From Zygaena filipendulae (lineage: Eukaryota > Arthropoda > Insecta > Lepidoptera > Zygaenidae), in assembly GCA_907165275.2 (NCBI GenBank), contig OU015675.1:1505501-1569500 (forward strand): 64,000 bases of DNA. The letters are read 5' to 3'. Position numbers and translations under genes: made by a program. Numbering within the stretch: position 1 is the first letter of the stretch; the number at the start of each line of letters is the position of its first letter. Under the pieces are notes generated by a model, which saw only the letters and a program-made list of their open reading frames with translations, had not been told where the DNA came from and ran no database searches. This document shows positions 21,301 to 27,419 of this stretch, piece by piece.

Positions 21301-23040
21301 ACACATTTGTGTACAACACATTTCTGGGCAAGAAAAGCATAAGGTCGTATCTCAACATTCGACCAGTTTGGATCTTTAACACTAAAACTATCTACTTTTT
21401 AACAAAGTAGTTTGGTTAGATGTTCAGATCCGATCTTATGCTGTTCATGCCTAGATTTATACTCAACACATCTATGTACAACATGTTTCTGTACAACACA
21501 TTTAGGTACAACACGTTTATGTACACATTACAACACATCTATGTACAACAAATCTACGTGTAATATGTAAATCACATCTATGTACAACACACCTATGTAA
21601 AATAGGTACATCTATGTACAACAAATCTATGTACAATTAACACAACTATGTAAAACACGTTTATGTACAACACATTTAATGTACAACACGTCTATGTACA
21701 ACACTTTTATGTACAACTCATCTATGTACCTACAACACATTTAGGTATGTACTTACAACAAATTTAACTATGTTCTTACTGGAAGTCCCCCGCGATTTCT
21801 CCCGCGATAATTGCAGAGTTCACGCGAGAATTCCGGTATAAAAAGTACCCTATGACCTTTTCTGTAGTACCCTTGACAACGTGTATGCAAAGTTACAGGA
21901 AGGTTCTCTTAGATGTTTCTAGAAGGTTACTATATTAAGCTACTGAGGATGCTGAGTATGCTTGGACTGTGGTTAACGTAGGTACCTGAAATTGTGTTTC
22001 GGCATGGGTCCTATGTCGGCTGCGCACGCGACCACAAACTCCGCCTGTATGAGGGCCACCGTCGTCACGGCTCGGGTCTCGCCCGACTCGCCGTCTGCGA
22101 ACCGTGAGACACTGAAGCTGTACTTCGTTTTAAAATAAATAGTAGGTATACTTATCCTACTAATATCTACTATAAATGTGAAAGTGTGGATGTTTGGATG
22201 TTTGTTACTCAATCACGCAAAAACGGCTGAACGGATTTGGATGAAATTCGGCATGCACGTTGCCAAGGGTACAGAGAAGGACGTGGGATACTTTTTGTCC
22301 CGGAAATCCCGCGGGAACTTAGAAATTACCGCGGGTGAAACCGCGGGGCACAGCTAGTATAATTATAATGATAAGTATGTCGCGGCGTTTACCTTAGGTA
22401 CGTTGCGGCGTTTACCTGATGTCACGGCGTTTACCTTGCATCGTAGCGTTCATCTGGCATCGCGGTAATCCCCTAAGGGCCATATGCACACCACGTTTTG
22501 TGCATATAGGCCGTAAACGTGGTGTGCACAGGCCCTAACATCGCAGCATCTACCTGGAATCGCGTCATTCACCTGGCATCGCGTCATTCACCTGGCATCG
22601 CGTCATTCACCTGGCATCGCGTCATTCACCTGGCATCGCGGCCTTTGCCTGTCATCGTAGCGTTTCCTGGCATCGTAGCATTCACCTGACATCGTCACCT
22701 CTACCGGCCGTCGGGGCGGTCACCTGGCATCGCAGCGTTTGCCTTGCGTATTAACTATTAATAAGGAAGGATCGTATTTATATGTATACAATCGTACTCA
22801 CAATAAATGTAATACAATATACCGAGCCACGGATACTTCGCTATGTCCACATCACCGACGGACACGTCAGCCTGGTGGTCCACTCCGCAGTCTATCAGGT
22901 CTAACTCCACACAAATGAGTGGTCTCACTGAAAATCCAATGATAAGTAACTTCCTGATCGGCCGCAGTTACCTACTTTAAAAGGTACCTACACAACTTAC
23001 CAACATATACAATTATAAATGACACCAAAAGGTAGAGCAT
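6357..23040 (-). CDS. Secreted serine protease homologue (catalytically dead) with long C-terminal extension
   Basis: Thirteen coding exons: 23040-23001, 22927-22802, 22094-21986, 21271-21135, 19649-19575, 13143-13061, 12165-12040, 10904-10757, 10187-10066, 9574-9442, 8767-8613, 7212-7068, 6508-6357. All are GT-AG and phases close over 1551 nt (516 aa). A signal peptide (MLYLLVSFIIVYVV) is followed by an S1/trypsin-like domain, about residues 38-262, with VSVGDVDIAKYPWLG at its start and GPGCGAPSRYLDM near its end. All three triad positions are changed: His to Asp82 (ACAAD), Asp to Thr125 (NTLAL), Ser to Ala217 (CVWEAGAAL aligned on CQGDSGGPL). Residues 263-516 form an extension I do not recognise, with four Cys, many aromatics, two N-glycosylation motifs and a Pro/Thr-rich basic tail. 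It is probably an extracellular binding or regulatory protein, not an enzyme. The first exon is the least certain, but it fits in phase and supplies the signal peptide. Confidence 0.88.
6578..6772 (-). mobile_element. Lep1-like non-autonomous Helitron, complete
   Basis: Read on the minus strand it begins TCCTACTAATATTATAAATG and ends with the GCGGGTGAAACCGCGGGG hairpin region followed by GCACAGCTAG. It lies between A and T, as Helitrons do (5' TC, 3' CTAG, no target duplication). About 195 bp. The family is inferred from these hallmarks. Confidence 0.75.
6798..7016. repeat. Pentanucleotide microsatellite (TCATC/ACATC)n
   Basis: About 220 bp of interspersed TCATC and ACATC units lie in the last intron of the protease homologue, between exons 7212-7068 and 6508-6357. 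It ends about 50 bases from the donor at 7067. The apparent 137-residue Ser/His-rich frame on + is a product of the repeat. Confidence 0.9.
7327..7523 (-). mobile_element. Lep1-like Helitron copy
   Basis: Starts CAGCTGTGCTCCGCGGTTTC, contains the GTACCCTATATCC and TTCATCCAAATCCG blocks, and ends ATAATATTAGTAGGA with the last bases duplicated. The CTAG end is altered to CAGC. It lies in the intron between exons 8767-8613 and 7212-7068. A third, badly truncated copy follows at 7537-7610. Confidence 0.7.
7700..8010 (-). mobile_element. Degraded inverted copy of the repeat at 20330-20680
   Basis: AACGTGTTGATGAATTGACT, the GCGCGTACGCC block, TTACTAGCCCATGTC and the flanking AT-rich parts are found in reverse complement at 20330-20680. 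Both copies lie in introns of the protease homologue. No coding capacity is seen. Confidence 0.6.
8248..8436. mobile_element. MITE-like element with CRE-like terminal inverted repeats
   Basis: ATGACGTCACTCGGATAGTA(AACAAT) on the left is answered by ATTGTTTACTATCCGAATGACGTCA on the right, giving inverted repeats of about 25 bp around a roughly 140-bp core. The core is itself palindromic (GTATGTTCCGACATGCC / GGCATGTCAAAAC... GGAACATA). It lies in an intron of the protease homologue. Confidence 0.65.
8802..9960 (-). mobile_element. Cluster of truncated Lep1-like Helitron fragments
   Basis: Fragments at about 8802-8915, 8935-8975, 9605-9660, 9718-9830 and 9832-9960 each show the GAGTTCCCGCGGGAATT core. 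Several carry the CTAGCTGT end and the flanking TTCTATTGGTGAAAGAAT block. They fill the introns around protease-homologue exons 9574-9442 and 8767-8613; those two exons interrupt the cluster and are not part of it. Confidence 0.6.
9983..10031 (+). mobile_element. Helitron 3'-end fragment next to a splice donor
   Basis: CGCGGGTGAAACCGTGGGG followed by TACAGCTAG is a Lep1-like 3' terminus. It lies 34 bases inside the intron beyond the donor of exon 10187-10066. Confidence 0.65.
10193..10345 (+). mobile_element. Helitron 5'-half fragment next to a splice acceptor
   Basis: ATTATAAATGTGAAAGTGTG, repeated GGATGTTT units, AACGGCTGAACGGATTTGG and GAGAAGGACATAG are the 5' half of the Lep1-like family. 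It begins about 5 bases beyond the acceptor AG of exon 10187-10066, so the element supplies the pyrimidine-tract region of that intron. Confidence 0.65.
10325..10700. repeat. Direct repeat pair and 15-bp hairpin
   Basis: GCTAATGCTGAGTTG(G/C)TG and GCAGAGCATGCAAGA occur at about 10348-10390 and 10630-10670. Between them ACACCTGATGGTAA / TTACCATCAGGTGT forms a perfect stem at about 10483-10515, followed by (TTC)n at 10530-10548. This is probably a composite MITE remnant; nothing coding. Confidence 0.6.
10910..11465. repeat. About 21-23-bp minisatellite beside a splice acceptor
   Basis: Roughly 25 copies of AATATTATAGAAACAGGC followed by TCAT, CCAT or TCCAT run without a break. Higher-order blocks of three or four variants are repeated, which implies unequal crossing-over. 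The array begins about 5 bases outside the acceptor of protease-homologue exon 10904-10757, so on the minus strand its last unit provides the tract CCTGTTTCCGTCCAG used for splicing. Confidence 0.9.
11668..11755 (-). pseudogene. tRNA-like relic (possible SINE head)
   Basis: On the minus strand CGGGTTCGATTCCCGG gives a good T-arm/B-box, followed by TTCAACCA; upstream GATCGGTATGATAAAGC is a poor D-arm-like stretch. No full cloverleaf can be drawn, so this is a pseudo-tRNA or SINE head and not a working tRNA. Confidence 0.4.
11972..12034. repeat. Short tandem repeat GGGACAT beside a splice donor
   Basis: About eight degenerate units of CATGGGACAT or CATGGAG lie 6 bases inside the intron from the donor of protease-homologue exon 12165-12040. 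Confidence 0.8.
12190..12410. mobile_element. Repeat with terminal homology to 55630-56060
   Basis: AAGATGTGGTAAAATTAGCTACAGATATTTACAGGGCTGAAAGTATACGTTATAACAAAC at one end and GTGTATAGTTTCAACC...AATATTTGCAGCTAATTTTACCACATCTT at the other form terminal inverted repeats. The same ends (GGTGCTTCAAAATTAGCTGC ... TTTTGCCACACCTT) bound 55636-56064 in the lingerer gene. MITE-like. Confidence 0.65.
12700..12850. mobile_element. Partial copy of the AGTCCGTC-type MITE family
   Basis: CGTAATCATAAAACAACGGCGATACA, a (CATACA)n stretch and AATGGCGCGTGACGTCAC match the middle of the copies at 19773-20095 and 46760-47075. The ends are missing. Confidence 0.5.
13303..13627 (+). mobile_element. Lep1-like Helitron copy with internal duplication
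   Basis: Begins TCCTTACTAAATGCGAAAG and ends CGCGGGTGAAACCGCGGGG then AACAGCTAG. The core is partly duplicated: a second TTTTATCTCGGAATACCC block follows the first. It ends 45 bases before the 5' LTR of the retrotransposon. Confidence 0.7.
13673..13806 (+). repeat. 5' LTR (134 bp)
   Basis: Begins TGTAGTGTGTAATG and ends CATCCCGACA (TG...CA). It contains AATAAA at about 13750, the likely polyadenylation signal of the element. It matches the 3' LTR at every position I compared. Very short for a Ty3/gypsy LTR. Confidence 0.93.
14003..14296 (+). CDS. Small pre-gag ORF of the LTR element: myristoylation-type N-terminus plus one membrane segment
   Basis: A 97-residue ORF lies between the primer-binding region and gag. 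It begins MGKTYS, a fit to the N-myristoylation pattern (Gly2, Ser at position 6), has one strong hydrophobic segment at about residues 38-57 (ILLTVIVIILGIVIVIFAV), then a basic Lys/Arg-rich stretch with CHKRW and a charged tail. It fits a membrane-anchored accessory protein. I recall similar small leading ORFs in some insect Ty3/gypsy elements, but I cannot name a function or family. The ORF is intact. Confidence 0.6.
   Translation: MGKTYSKQEEKEIIINSAGSNTAQASSAPIEHMYTNSILLTVIVIILGIVIVIFAVKNYKKCHKRWIRKEINGEFVRRIQSRLSRRGGDPDEKENPV
14500..15513 (+). CDS. Gag-like protein of the LTR element
   Basis: 337 residues, largely helical and charged, with a C-terminal Arg/Gly-rich tract (about residues 250-310, many RGxR/RGG-like motifs) that presumably binds RNA. 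No CCHC zinc knuckle is visible, so the basic tail would replace it. The frame is open upstream only to a stop at about 14446, so the ATG at 14500 is the first in-frame start. It ends 4 bases before the first ATG of the pol frame, which is in a different frame, so pol expression would need frameshifting or reinitiation. Confidence 0.75.
   Translation: MIELKKKPSSLELQGYILELVCDNINDVYRNILKFKELEFEKIDFNITLTMDKFDLKTATNLISVMDGKEATTERIIESIEMYDSCLNDDISRKLLISFVIKTRLNKTAKLKLKAKYDSIKELIKDMKKFLLTRKSASSLLCQLNSVSQHDMSITDYANKIEELFVDLTISQADSNEKAYEILRPINEKLAVKRFSDGLRNRRLSTIIAARDYSELKEAVRAAEDEELTQTSKGEAVLSVRSTRGKFHRFHNFRPRAYYSRFRENTPRQPASYRGNRGFNNFSRGARRGNRGGRYYGNQNFRGARANVAQAEEEPPAQPVLESSQSERVNNMQFFRA
15518..18253 (+). 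CDS. Pol of the LTR element: protease, reverse transcriptase, RNase H
   Basis: 911 codons. In order: an aspartic protease with DTGA at about residues 24-27; a reverse transcriptase with the YCDD active site near residues 437-440; an RNase H starting near TDAS with Asp588; and a linker with ADALSR. The frame leaves the conserved sequence near 18155-18165, at the beginning of the integrase zinc-binding region, after which the last 30 or so residues are out-of-frame sequence. The integrase continues in another frame from 18166. This is a single-frame break in the copy, described only. Confidence 0.85.
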   Translation: MTYNFGIDYVNFYINNVKYSFLLDTGATLSLLHSSIFPSNIPLWKDDTVIKGICGHVRTQGYSYVTLTSENGNAFQCKFYSYDSLPNKADGIIGLDFLRKYQANIDLPTNSLTLHNNYKQCIIPVITNRDTNAYLTIPPRSESIHYIQSKYFHNNDIVVSSQQLSDNIFLASSIVKPKDGRIPLQILNTSDESVKLPIFEPQLHSLEDFELCNFSKTEANSNRAKELLRLLKLDHLSSEEKDSIESICSKYADVFFLKGDKLNVTNIMQQSITLKPDTNPVYVKPYRLPHSLKPEIKNQINNMLEQDIIEETKSEWSSPILLVPKKADENGLKKWRLVIDFRKINENIQDDKFPLPNITEILDSLSGSVYFTHLDLNQGFYQVLLKPEDRKITAFTTDSGQYQLKRLPMGLKISPSAFSRVMSVALSGLTFEKCFVYCDDVIVFGRNLASHNKNLIDVLERFRTVNLKLNPSKCEFLKKQILYLGHIVSSEGILPDPEKTKVLQNYPQPTNADDVRRFVAFCNYYRKFIRSFSEITVPLNKLCRKHQPFIWSTECEEAFQLLKNALASPPVLQYPNFSENNEFILQTDASGIAIGSVLCNSDLRPIAYTSRPLNKSELNYPTIEKELLAIVWSVKYFRPYLYGRQFKILTDHKPLVYLFGMKDPSSRLLKYRLILEEYNFKVAYVKGKDNVCADALSRVIITSNELKDMNEEIVNVMTRAQSRKLNQQSDKQSPCIATNDRPDQPRVLDILRKPSDSVELCFIKENDLNTLRLKNEVTEESECFSFVPSRLTIFINLGYMSHFTRDVFVVKLRDFCEKIKVEQVCMIKNEQNALFVKELINEIRSLKDWSGPQFCILRGVKRVIDNDEIKYILNSFHLLPYKRACGNTQDGKQYKMFVLLAKTRERRQGFR
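18160..19151 (+). pseudogene. Integrase part of the LTR element, out of frame with pol
   Basis: The first in-frame ATG is at 18186, but conserved integrase sequence is already in frame from about 18163. Visible parts: the second half of the HHCC zinc finger (CSKCQ), the catalytic core with the first Asp in LDIVGP, the second in SDRGTEF and the Glu in GSLENAHK, then a C-terminal chromatin/DNA-binding tail. The frame offset from pol cuts the zinc-finger region, so no intact integrase can be made without a frameshift. The rest looks undamaged. Confidence 0.8.
19365..19498 (+). repeat. 3' LTR (134 bp)
   Basis: Same sequence as 13673-13806, preceded by a short purine-containing tract (CCCCCGGAGG) in the polypurine-tract position and followed by the GTGC duplication. 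The two LTRs being identical implies recent insertion. Confidence 0.93.
19773..20098. mobile_element. MITE with AGTCCGTC terminal inverted repeats
   Basis: Starts TGTTGACTAATTTTTTTTTTAGTCCGTC and ends GACGGACTAAATAGAATTT...GTTGTCCACA. It contains a GTGACGTCAC block twice. Related copies lie at 33222-33485, 36102-36330, 46758-47078 and (short form) 49418-49542. Confidence 0.7.
20330..20680 (+). mobile_element. Repeat copy inverted relative to 7700-8010
   Basis: Contains ACGTGTTAATGAATTAACTG, GGCGTACGCGCCAAATATTG, GACATGGGCTAGTAAAAATG and TAGTTTTCAGCACGTTG in the order opposite to 7700-8010. Ends resembling AACGTGNTGA/TCAGCACGTT suggest a TIR element. Non-coding. Confidence 0.6.
20942..21125 (+). 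mobile_element. Lep1-like Helitron whose truncated 3' end runs into an exon donor
   Basis: Starts TCCTTAGTAATATTATGAACG after an A, and shows TTTATCCCGGAATTCCCGCG and AATTAACGCGGGTGA, after which the expected hairpin and CTAG are replaced by host sequence. The donor of protease-homologue exon 21271-21135 lies about 10 bases further on. Confidence 0.7.
21280..21780. repeat. Degenerate 14-15-bp minisatellite (TATGTACAACACATC)
   Basis: About 25 degenerate units of ATGTACAACACAT(C/T)T, interrupted by a unique 90-bp stretch at 21335-21450. It begins directly beyond the acceptor of protease-homologue exon 21271-21135 and ends next to a Helitron fragment at 21781. Confidence 0.8.
21781..21905 (-). 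mobile_element. Truncated Lep1-like Helitron
   Basis: CCGCGATTTCTCCCGCGATAA, the AAAAAGTACCCTATGACC block and ACAACGTGTATGCAAAG. Both ends are eroded. Confidence 0.6.
22155..22357 (+). mobile_element. Lep1-like Helitron, best-preserved copy
   Basis: TCCTACTAATATCTACTATA at the 5' end, the GAACGGATTTGGATGAAATTCG block, then GCGGGTGAAACCGCGGGG, CACAG and CTAG at the 3' end, sitting between A (22154) and T (22358). The hairpin-to-CTAG distance and the A/T insertion site fit Helitrons. 203 bp, non-coding. Confidence 0.8.
22380..22745. repeat. 19-bp minisatellite (CACCTGGCATCGCGTCATT) with a palindrome inside
   Basis: About 14 degenerate units ending in ...CACCTGGCATCGC with variants. The array is split at about 22465-22540 by a palindrome in which GCACACCACGTTTTGTGCATAT faces GCCGTAAACGTGGTGTGC. 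It lies in the intron between protease-homologue exons 22927-22802 and 22094-21986, and ends 55 bases inside the donor at 22801. Confidence 0.8.
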
Positions 23041-23970
23041 TATTAACTACATTGAGATTAATTACTGACAAACTAAATGAGAGTTGAAAGTGTTTAAGAA
23101 ATGAATAAACAAATAACATGTTTACTAGAATTTGTAAACACGTGTCATATGAAATAAATAATATCCCTTTTGGATGGATTTTGTTTAAAAATTGGTACTT
23201 CATTCCATATTGGTACTATCTTATGTTAATTAATATTACACACGGCAGTGTGTCAGCCAAGTTCGCAAGGCAAAACGGTGACACCAGTCATGGGTTGGTT
23301 TACACGAACCATTTCGGGCCACCTTCGAAGATCTGACTTCTTTTATGCCGTTATATTATCTTGAAAAGTTTTTGATGCGGAACTGTGGCTTTCGTTTTCT
23401 TTTTTCTTTTGGATTATTGTAGGAATTATTACCAGAGCAGAGTTTGGCAACTAAACTTAACTATTGTTTAATTTGTAATGTGTGTAAAAACTAGCAAATA
23501 AAAAAATGTAGTCCGTGCGTGCGTAATGCGTATTATCAGAAAAAATCTTTTGTTATACTTGAATATCAAAATTATCTTTATTTAATTAACTAATAATTAT
23601 TTATATATTAAAATAGTCACTATAAAAATCACAATTTCACAAAGTCCCAACGGCCAATAGTTTCGAGCCTCACAAATTTATTTCATCGAAATTCAATGCA
23701 AATACAGTCACACGGGTCGGCACATCCCTAATCAATTTTAGTTCTGTCATTTCACCCTTTTCCGATTATGATCCCACTTGTGGGAGAGAGGAAAAAATCC
23801 CATAGCGTACTATATTATCTGTAATGTTTGGGTAATTACCATAAAAATTAACATATGGAACGATTTTAAATAAGACTTGGCATATAGGTATAGTTTATGC
23901 TGTGGAGTCTTTGAATTTAGGATAATCTTCGATCGATCAATTTCAATCGAATTTCATAATAACTGAAATA
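23041..23970. other. Intergenic between MED20 and the protease homologue
   Basis: Should contain the promoter and 5' UTR of the minus-strand protease homologue and the 3' end of MED20. TTTATT motifs (AATAAA on the minus strand) at about 23577 and 23680 could end MED20 transcripts. No TATA box or other promoter motif can be supported, and no repeat family recognised elsewhere in the window is present. Confidence 0.4.
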
Positions 23971-23979
23971 GGATAAATG

Positions 23980-24148
23980 GGATCATAGTATTACTAGTGG
24001 GATCATAGTATTACCAGTGGGATCATAGTATTACCAGTGGGATCATAGTATTACCAGTGGGATCATAGTATTACCAGTGGGATCATAGTATTACCAGTGG
24101 GATCATAGTATTACCAGTGGGATCATAGTATTACCAGTGGGATCATAA
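23980..24148. repeat. 20-bp tandem repeat just downstream of MED20
   Basis: About eight near-perfect units of GTGGGATCATAGTATTACCA. The last ends 66 bases below the MED20 stop codon, so the array falls in or just after the MED20 3' UTR. Confidence 0.92.
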
Positions 24149-24213
24149 CGGTTCAAAGCGTTTTTCCATTACATTTTCTCACATGGTTGATCGCCAAATG
24201 CTGTAAAAACCAA

Positions 24214-26516
24214 CTAGGCACTTCTGACACCGGCGACTTTTCTATATGCACTGAAATGTTCCAGGTACTGGTATATGGTGTCGATGGGCATGTACAGCTC
24301 GGACATTTTGCTGAGGAGGTGCTGCGGCGGCTGCACCGCGACGCTTGGCCCGAGGAGGCCGGCCAAGAACTCCCTCATGAGGCCCCACACCTGGTTCGCC
24401 AAGTGACACGGACGGTATTCTACCTGAAAGTCACAATAGCTCTTATTGACAACACTGTTCATTATACTGGTGAGAAAACCTGACTTCAGGTATCACGGGT
24501 TTAATTAGGGTAGGTAAAGATTAAATTACGAACTGCTGTGTTTACCTCTATATTATGTATTTACAAAAAAAGTGTATATTTAAATATTATTACTACTTTG
24601 TTACTGGGATGTATCAACAAAAATACATTTCTAATTATTTCAATATAATTACATCTAGGACTTAACCTTGAACACATTGAGTTAAAGTTTAACTGAGACC
24701 AGTTAATGATGTAAGTTTAAACTTATGGCCGGTTTACACTTCCATAAGTAGTAAGTACCTAAGTAAGTTCAGCTTACCATCTTACTTTTTACTGAATCGA
24801 AAAGTAGACAGTAACGTCCTACTAACGGTGAGCGTCCATAAGTAAGTAAGTCATCAACACCACAGATTACTAAATTGTCAACACATTTTTTCACTTACTT
24901 GCTGGCCGCCGGCCACACGGCGGCAAGTAGTAAGTAATAAGTTGGCGGGGAGCGGGAGACGAAGCGGGCGGGTGTACGCACTACTGTCCTGTCCTAAAAA
25001 TAGAAGTGGTTTTTATCCTGCACCAACTTACTACTTAATCGCTTACTTGCCGGCCGGCGTCCACACGTGTTTTTTTACTTACTTACTACTTATGGAAGTG
25101 TAATCCGGCCATTACACAGCTTTATTGTATGTAATTGAAACTATTAAAACTATGTACATGTTACATGACATTAGCAAAATTATTGCATCACCACAATAGA
25201 AAGCCATCAAGAAAACGAAAAGGAAGACACTATTCACACGCTCACCTCTATCAATATCCCTTTAAACACCTGATTCATGGTGACGGTGCCAAGTTTCACA
25301 CAGAAATCACTGACTTCGAACCGAGGCCCTTTGCTCTCAATTTTAGTCTGCTTCTTGGATGTGTAATGGGAGTGTGATAACTTTATCATGAGCAAATCAA
25401 ACAGCCCATCTGCTATAACGTGGATATTTTTTGGGCCACTCTCCAATATAGAGAACACTGATGCCGGATGTTCAGAATTATGAAGTACGTGCACGGTCTT
25501 TGATGGTCCTGTTCAATGGTATAATGGTATAACGTTATATGGTATAATGTAATGGTAATGACTAATGAGTAGGTATAATAGAAGATTATTTTTTTTTTAA
25601 TTATCAAACTATAATAATTATTATTTAATTATTTACCCATCTGCGGGTGTGACAAAAAACTTTCACAGTCCACCAAGAACTGTCCTTCTTGTGTGGCCCC
25701 GAGAGCTAGTAATCTCTTAGTGAGAGACTCTATCACATGGGTGCCTGTCTTATTATCCGGAACTGGGTATGGTTGTAATCTGTGGATGGAAAAAAACAAT
25801 ATAAGATAATAATAATAAATTACATACAATATATTTAATATGAATGAAACTTAAGTGATGAATATAGACTGGTCAAGACTGGCTCCTCAGCTCCATTAGA
25901 CAATTAAATGGGCTAACTCCTTTTGACTATGCTAATAAGAAATATTTAGGTACTAAAATATTTTAAAATAGTGCTTACTACCTACCTTCAATTGTATTCG
26001 AAATAAAAAAACTTGTGTTTATAGTTAGAGAGAAATAATTAACCAAGTACCTAATTAAAATTAATATATTTATTTTAAGCAATTTTATAAATTAATTTAT
26101 TATTACAGATAAGTGTTATTTGCAAAATTTATTGTTTATAAGATATTTATTCATATTGTGCAATAAATGAGAACGAATTTAAGCATTTAACTATTTATCT
26201 TTTTTATTAGTAATAAGAATAACTATAATAATTATCTACCTGTCTGGTAGGTAGGTATAGAATAGAAGACTATTGTACACAAAAATAATGTTAGTGTATT
26301 GGTTAGCGTTTACAAAAAATCTTATTTAAATTAAGGCATATAAAAGGCGGTCTTATCGCTTTACTAGCGATATCTTCCAGGCAACCTTTATGTAGGTGAA
26401 CACAATGGCATTCTATGTGTGGACAGGACAAAACAAAAGGTAGGTATCTGACATAAAATATAGAATGAAAGAAACAAAGAAAGATACAGGGAAATAACTT
26501 ACACTGTAACACCCAT
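24214..26516 (-). CDS. MED20: Mediator complex subunit 20
   Basis: Four exons, 26516-26503, 25779-25637, 25508-25246 and 24423-24214, with GT-AG junctions and closing phases give 209 residues, close to the roughly 212 of animal MED20. MED20 is part of the Mediator head module, paired with MED18 and MED17, and links regulators to RNA polymerase II in the nucleus. Visible family landmarks are the MGVTVLQ start (split by the first intron after 14 coding bases), EGQFLVDCE, LHNSEHPASVF, KIESKGPRFEVSDF, CVKLGTVTM and the VAGVR end. The tiny 14-nt first coding exon explains why a simple ORF scan misses the start. No damage seen. The AATTAACCCTATC-rich introns hold a Harbinger-like MITE (24726-25111). 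Confidence 0.95.
24726..25111. mobile_element. PIF/Harbinger-like MITE with TTA target duplication
   Basis: Begins TGGCCGGTTTACACTTCC and ends with its inverted form GGAAGTGTAATCCGGCCA. The TIR continues through CATAAGTAGTAAGT for about 32 bp. It is flanked by TTA on both sides (24723-24725, 25112-25114), the 3-bp type used by PIF/Harbinger transposases. The core is GC-rich with repeated AAGTAAGT/ACTTACTT. It lies in the last intron of MED20. Superfamily inferred from TSD and size. Confidence 0.78.
26320..26400 (+). mobile_element. Short LINE-tail-like fragment
   Basis: GGCGGTCTTATCGCTTTACTAGCGATATCTTCCAGGCAACC resembles a block at 54685-54735 (GGCTGCCTTATTGCTAGAGGC). It is probably a LINE 3' remnant in the first MED20 intron. 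Confidence 0.45.
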
Positions 26517-26805
26517 TTTTAAATTTAAAGAATTCCAACTTGATGGTAATTAGGTAATTATCAAATCCAAACAACGCAGCGCGCGAGATTAATTTCAAGT
26601 GTATGTTCTCTTGAATCTCTTGTGTTAAATCCTCTTTGATATAAATTCTAAACCAAACCCGCGATTACCGAACTTTTGTAACTTTTGTTGTCTATTGCGA
26701 TTAGCGATTTAAAAAAAAATGCGAAATAAACACTGACAAATTGACAATTACTGATTACTGACAGCAACTGACAGTTGACGGTGACACTACTATTATTTTA
26801 GGGCC

Positions 26806-26935
26806 CTGAGCGTGGACGGAGCCGTCTACGGCCCTGAGTGAGTACATGCCGTAGATGGAGACACAAATTAACTAGACGGATGGAGATTCATTCTCCGTCT
26901 ACGGTACATGCACTTCGGAGCCTCCGCCCACGTTT
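26806..26935. mobile_element. Short palindromic element (CGTGGACGGAG ends)
   Basis: GCGTGGACGGAGCCGTCTACGG is answered by CCGTCTACGGTACATG...GGAGCCTCCGCCCACG, so the region folds back on itself. It lies 290 bases above the MED20 start in the MED20/Herp intergenic region. Confidence 0.55.
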
Positions 26936-27071
26936 ATAGACAGTTTTTCTGCCTTAGAGATTTTTTTTTTTCGTTTATTTATCCTATATAGGAAAGGCTA
27001 AGAGTACAGGGCCCATACTGCCAATTCTGATGTGTTCTGCCTTAGAGAACACAACACAACAACAACCATAG

Positions 27072-27304
27072 ATGGACATAGACAAGCAATAGTTTGTTAA
27101 CCCACACTGGAGAAATTTTGAGTAAATCGTGTTTTAAAAGTATAGCACCATTTTGTGGCAACATTTAGTAATGTTCAATATTATTTAGTTACATATTCAA
27201 GCAATGTAATAAGGTAAACACATAAATAAAAAACGTTACCTAACTCTCAATAAATCTTAATAATAACTTGATTTTGTGGGTTAACATGTTATTGCTTATC
27301 TGCG
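27072..27304. mobile_element. TIR element, copy 1 (second copy 61469-61704)
   Basis: TGGACATAGACAAGCAATAG...TTAACCCACACTGGAG on the left and GGGTTAACATGTTATTGCTTATCTGCGTCCA on the right are inverted repeats. The element is nearly repeated in lingerer intron 13, and a third partial piece (GCAGTGTGGGTTAAGATATC) lies at 59803-59850. About 233 bp, non-coding. Confidence 0.75.
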
Positions 27305-27419
27305 TCCAGATTTAGTTTGGTTTGCGCGTAGATGGAGAATGGTTTGCGTGAGGTTTGCGTGAGCAAAAAAAAAATTCTAAATCTATGACAATAACAACAA
27401 AAAACCTTTACATCACTGT

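Noticed and set aside
23041..23203. 68-residue ORF (minus strand) as the N-terminus of the protease homologue
   Set aside because: Its frame is out of phase with exon 22927-22802; the overlapping 13-codon exon in another frame fits both phase and signal-peptide expectations.
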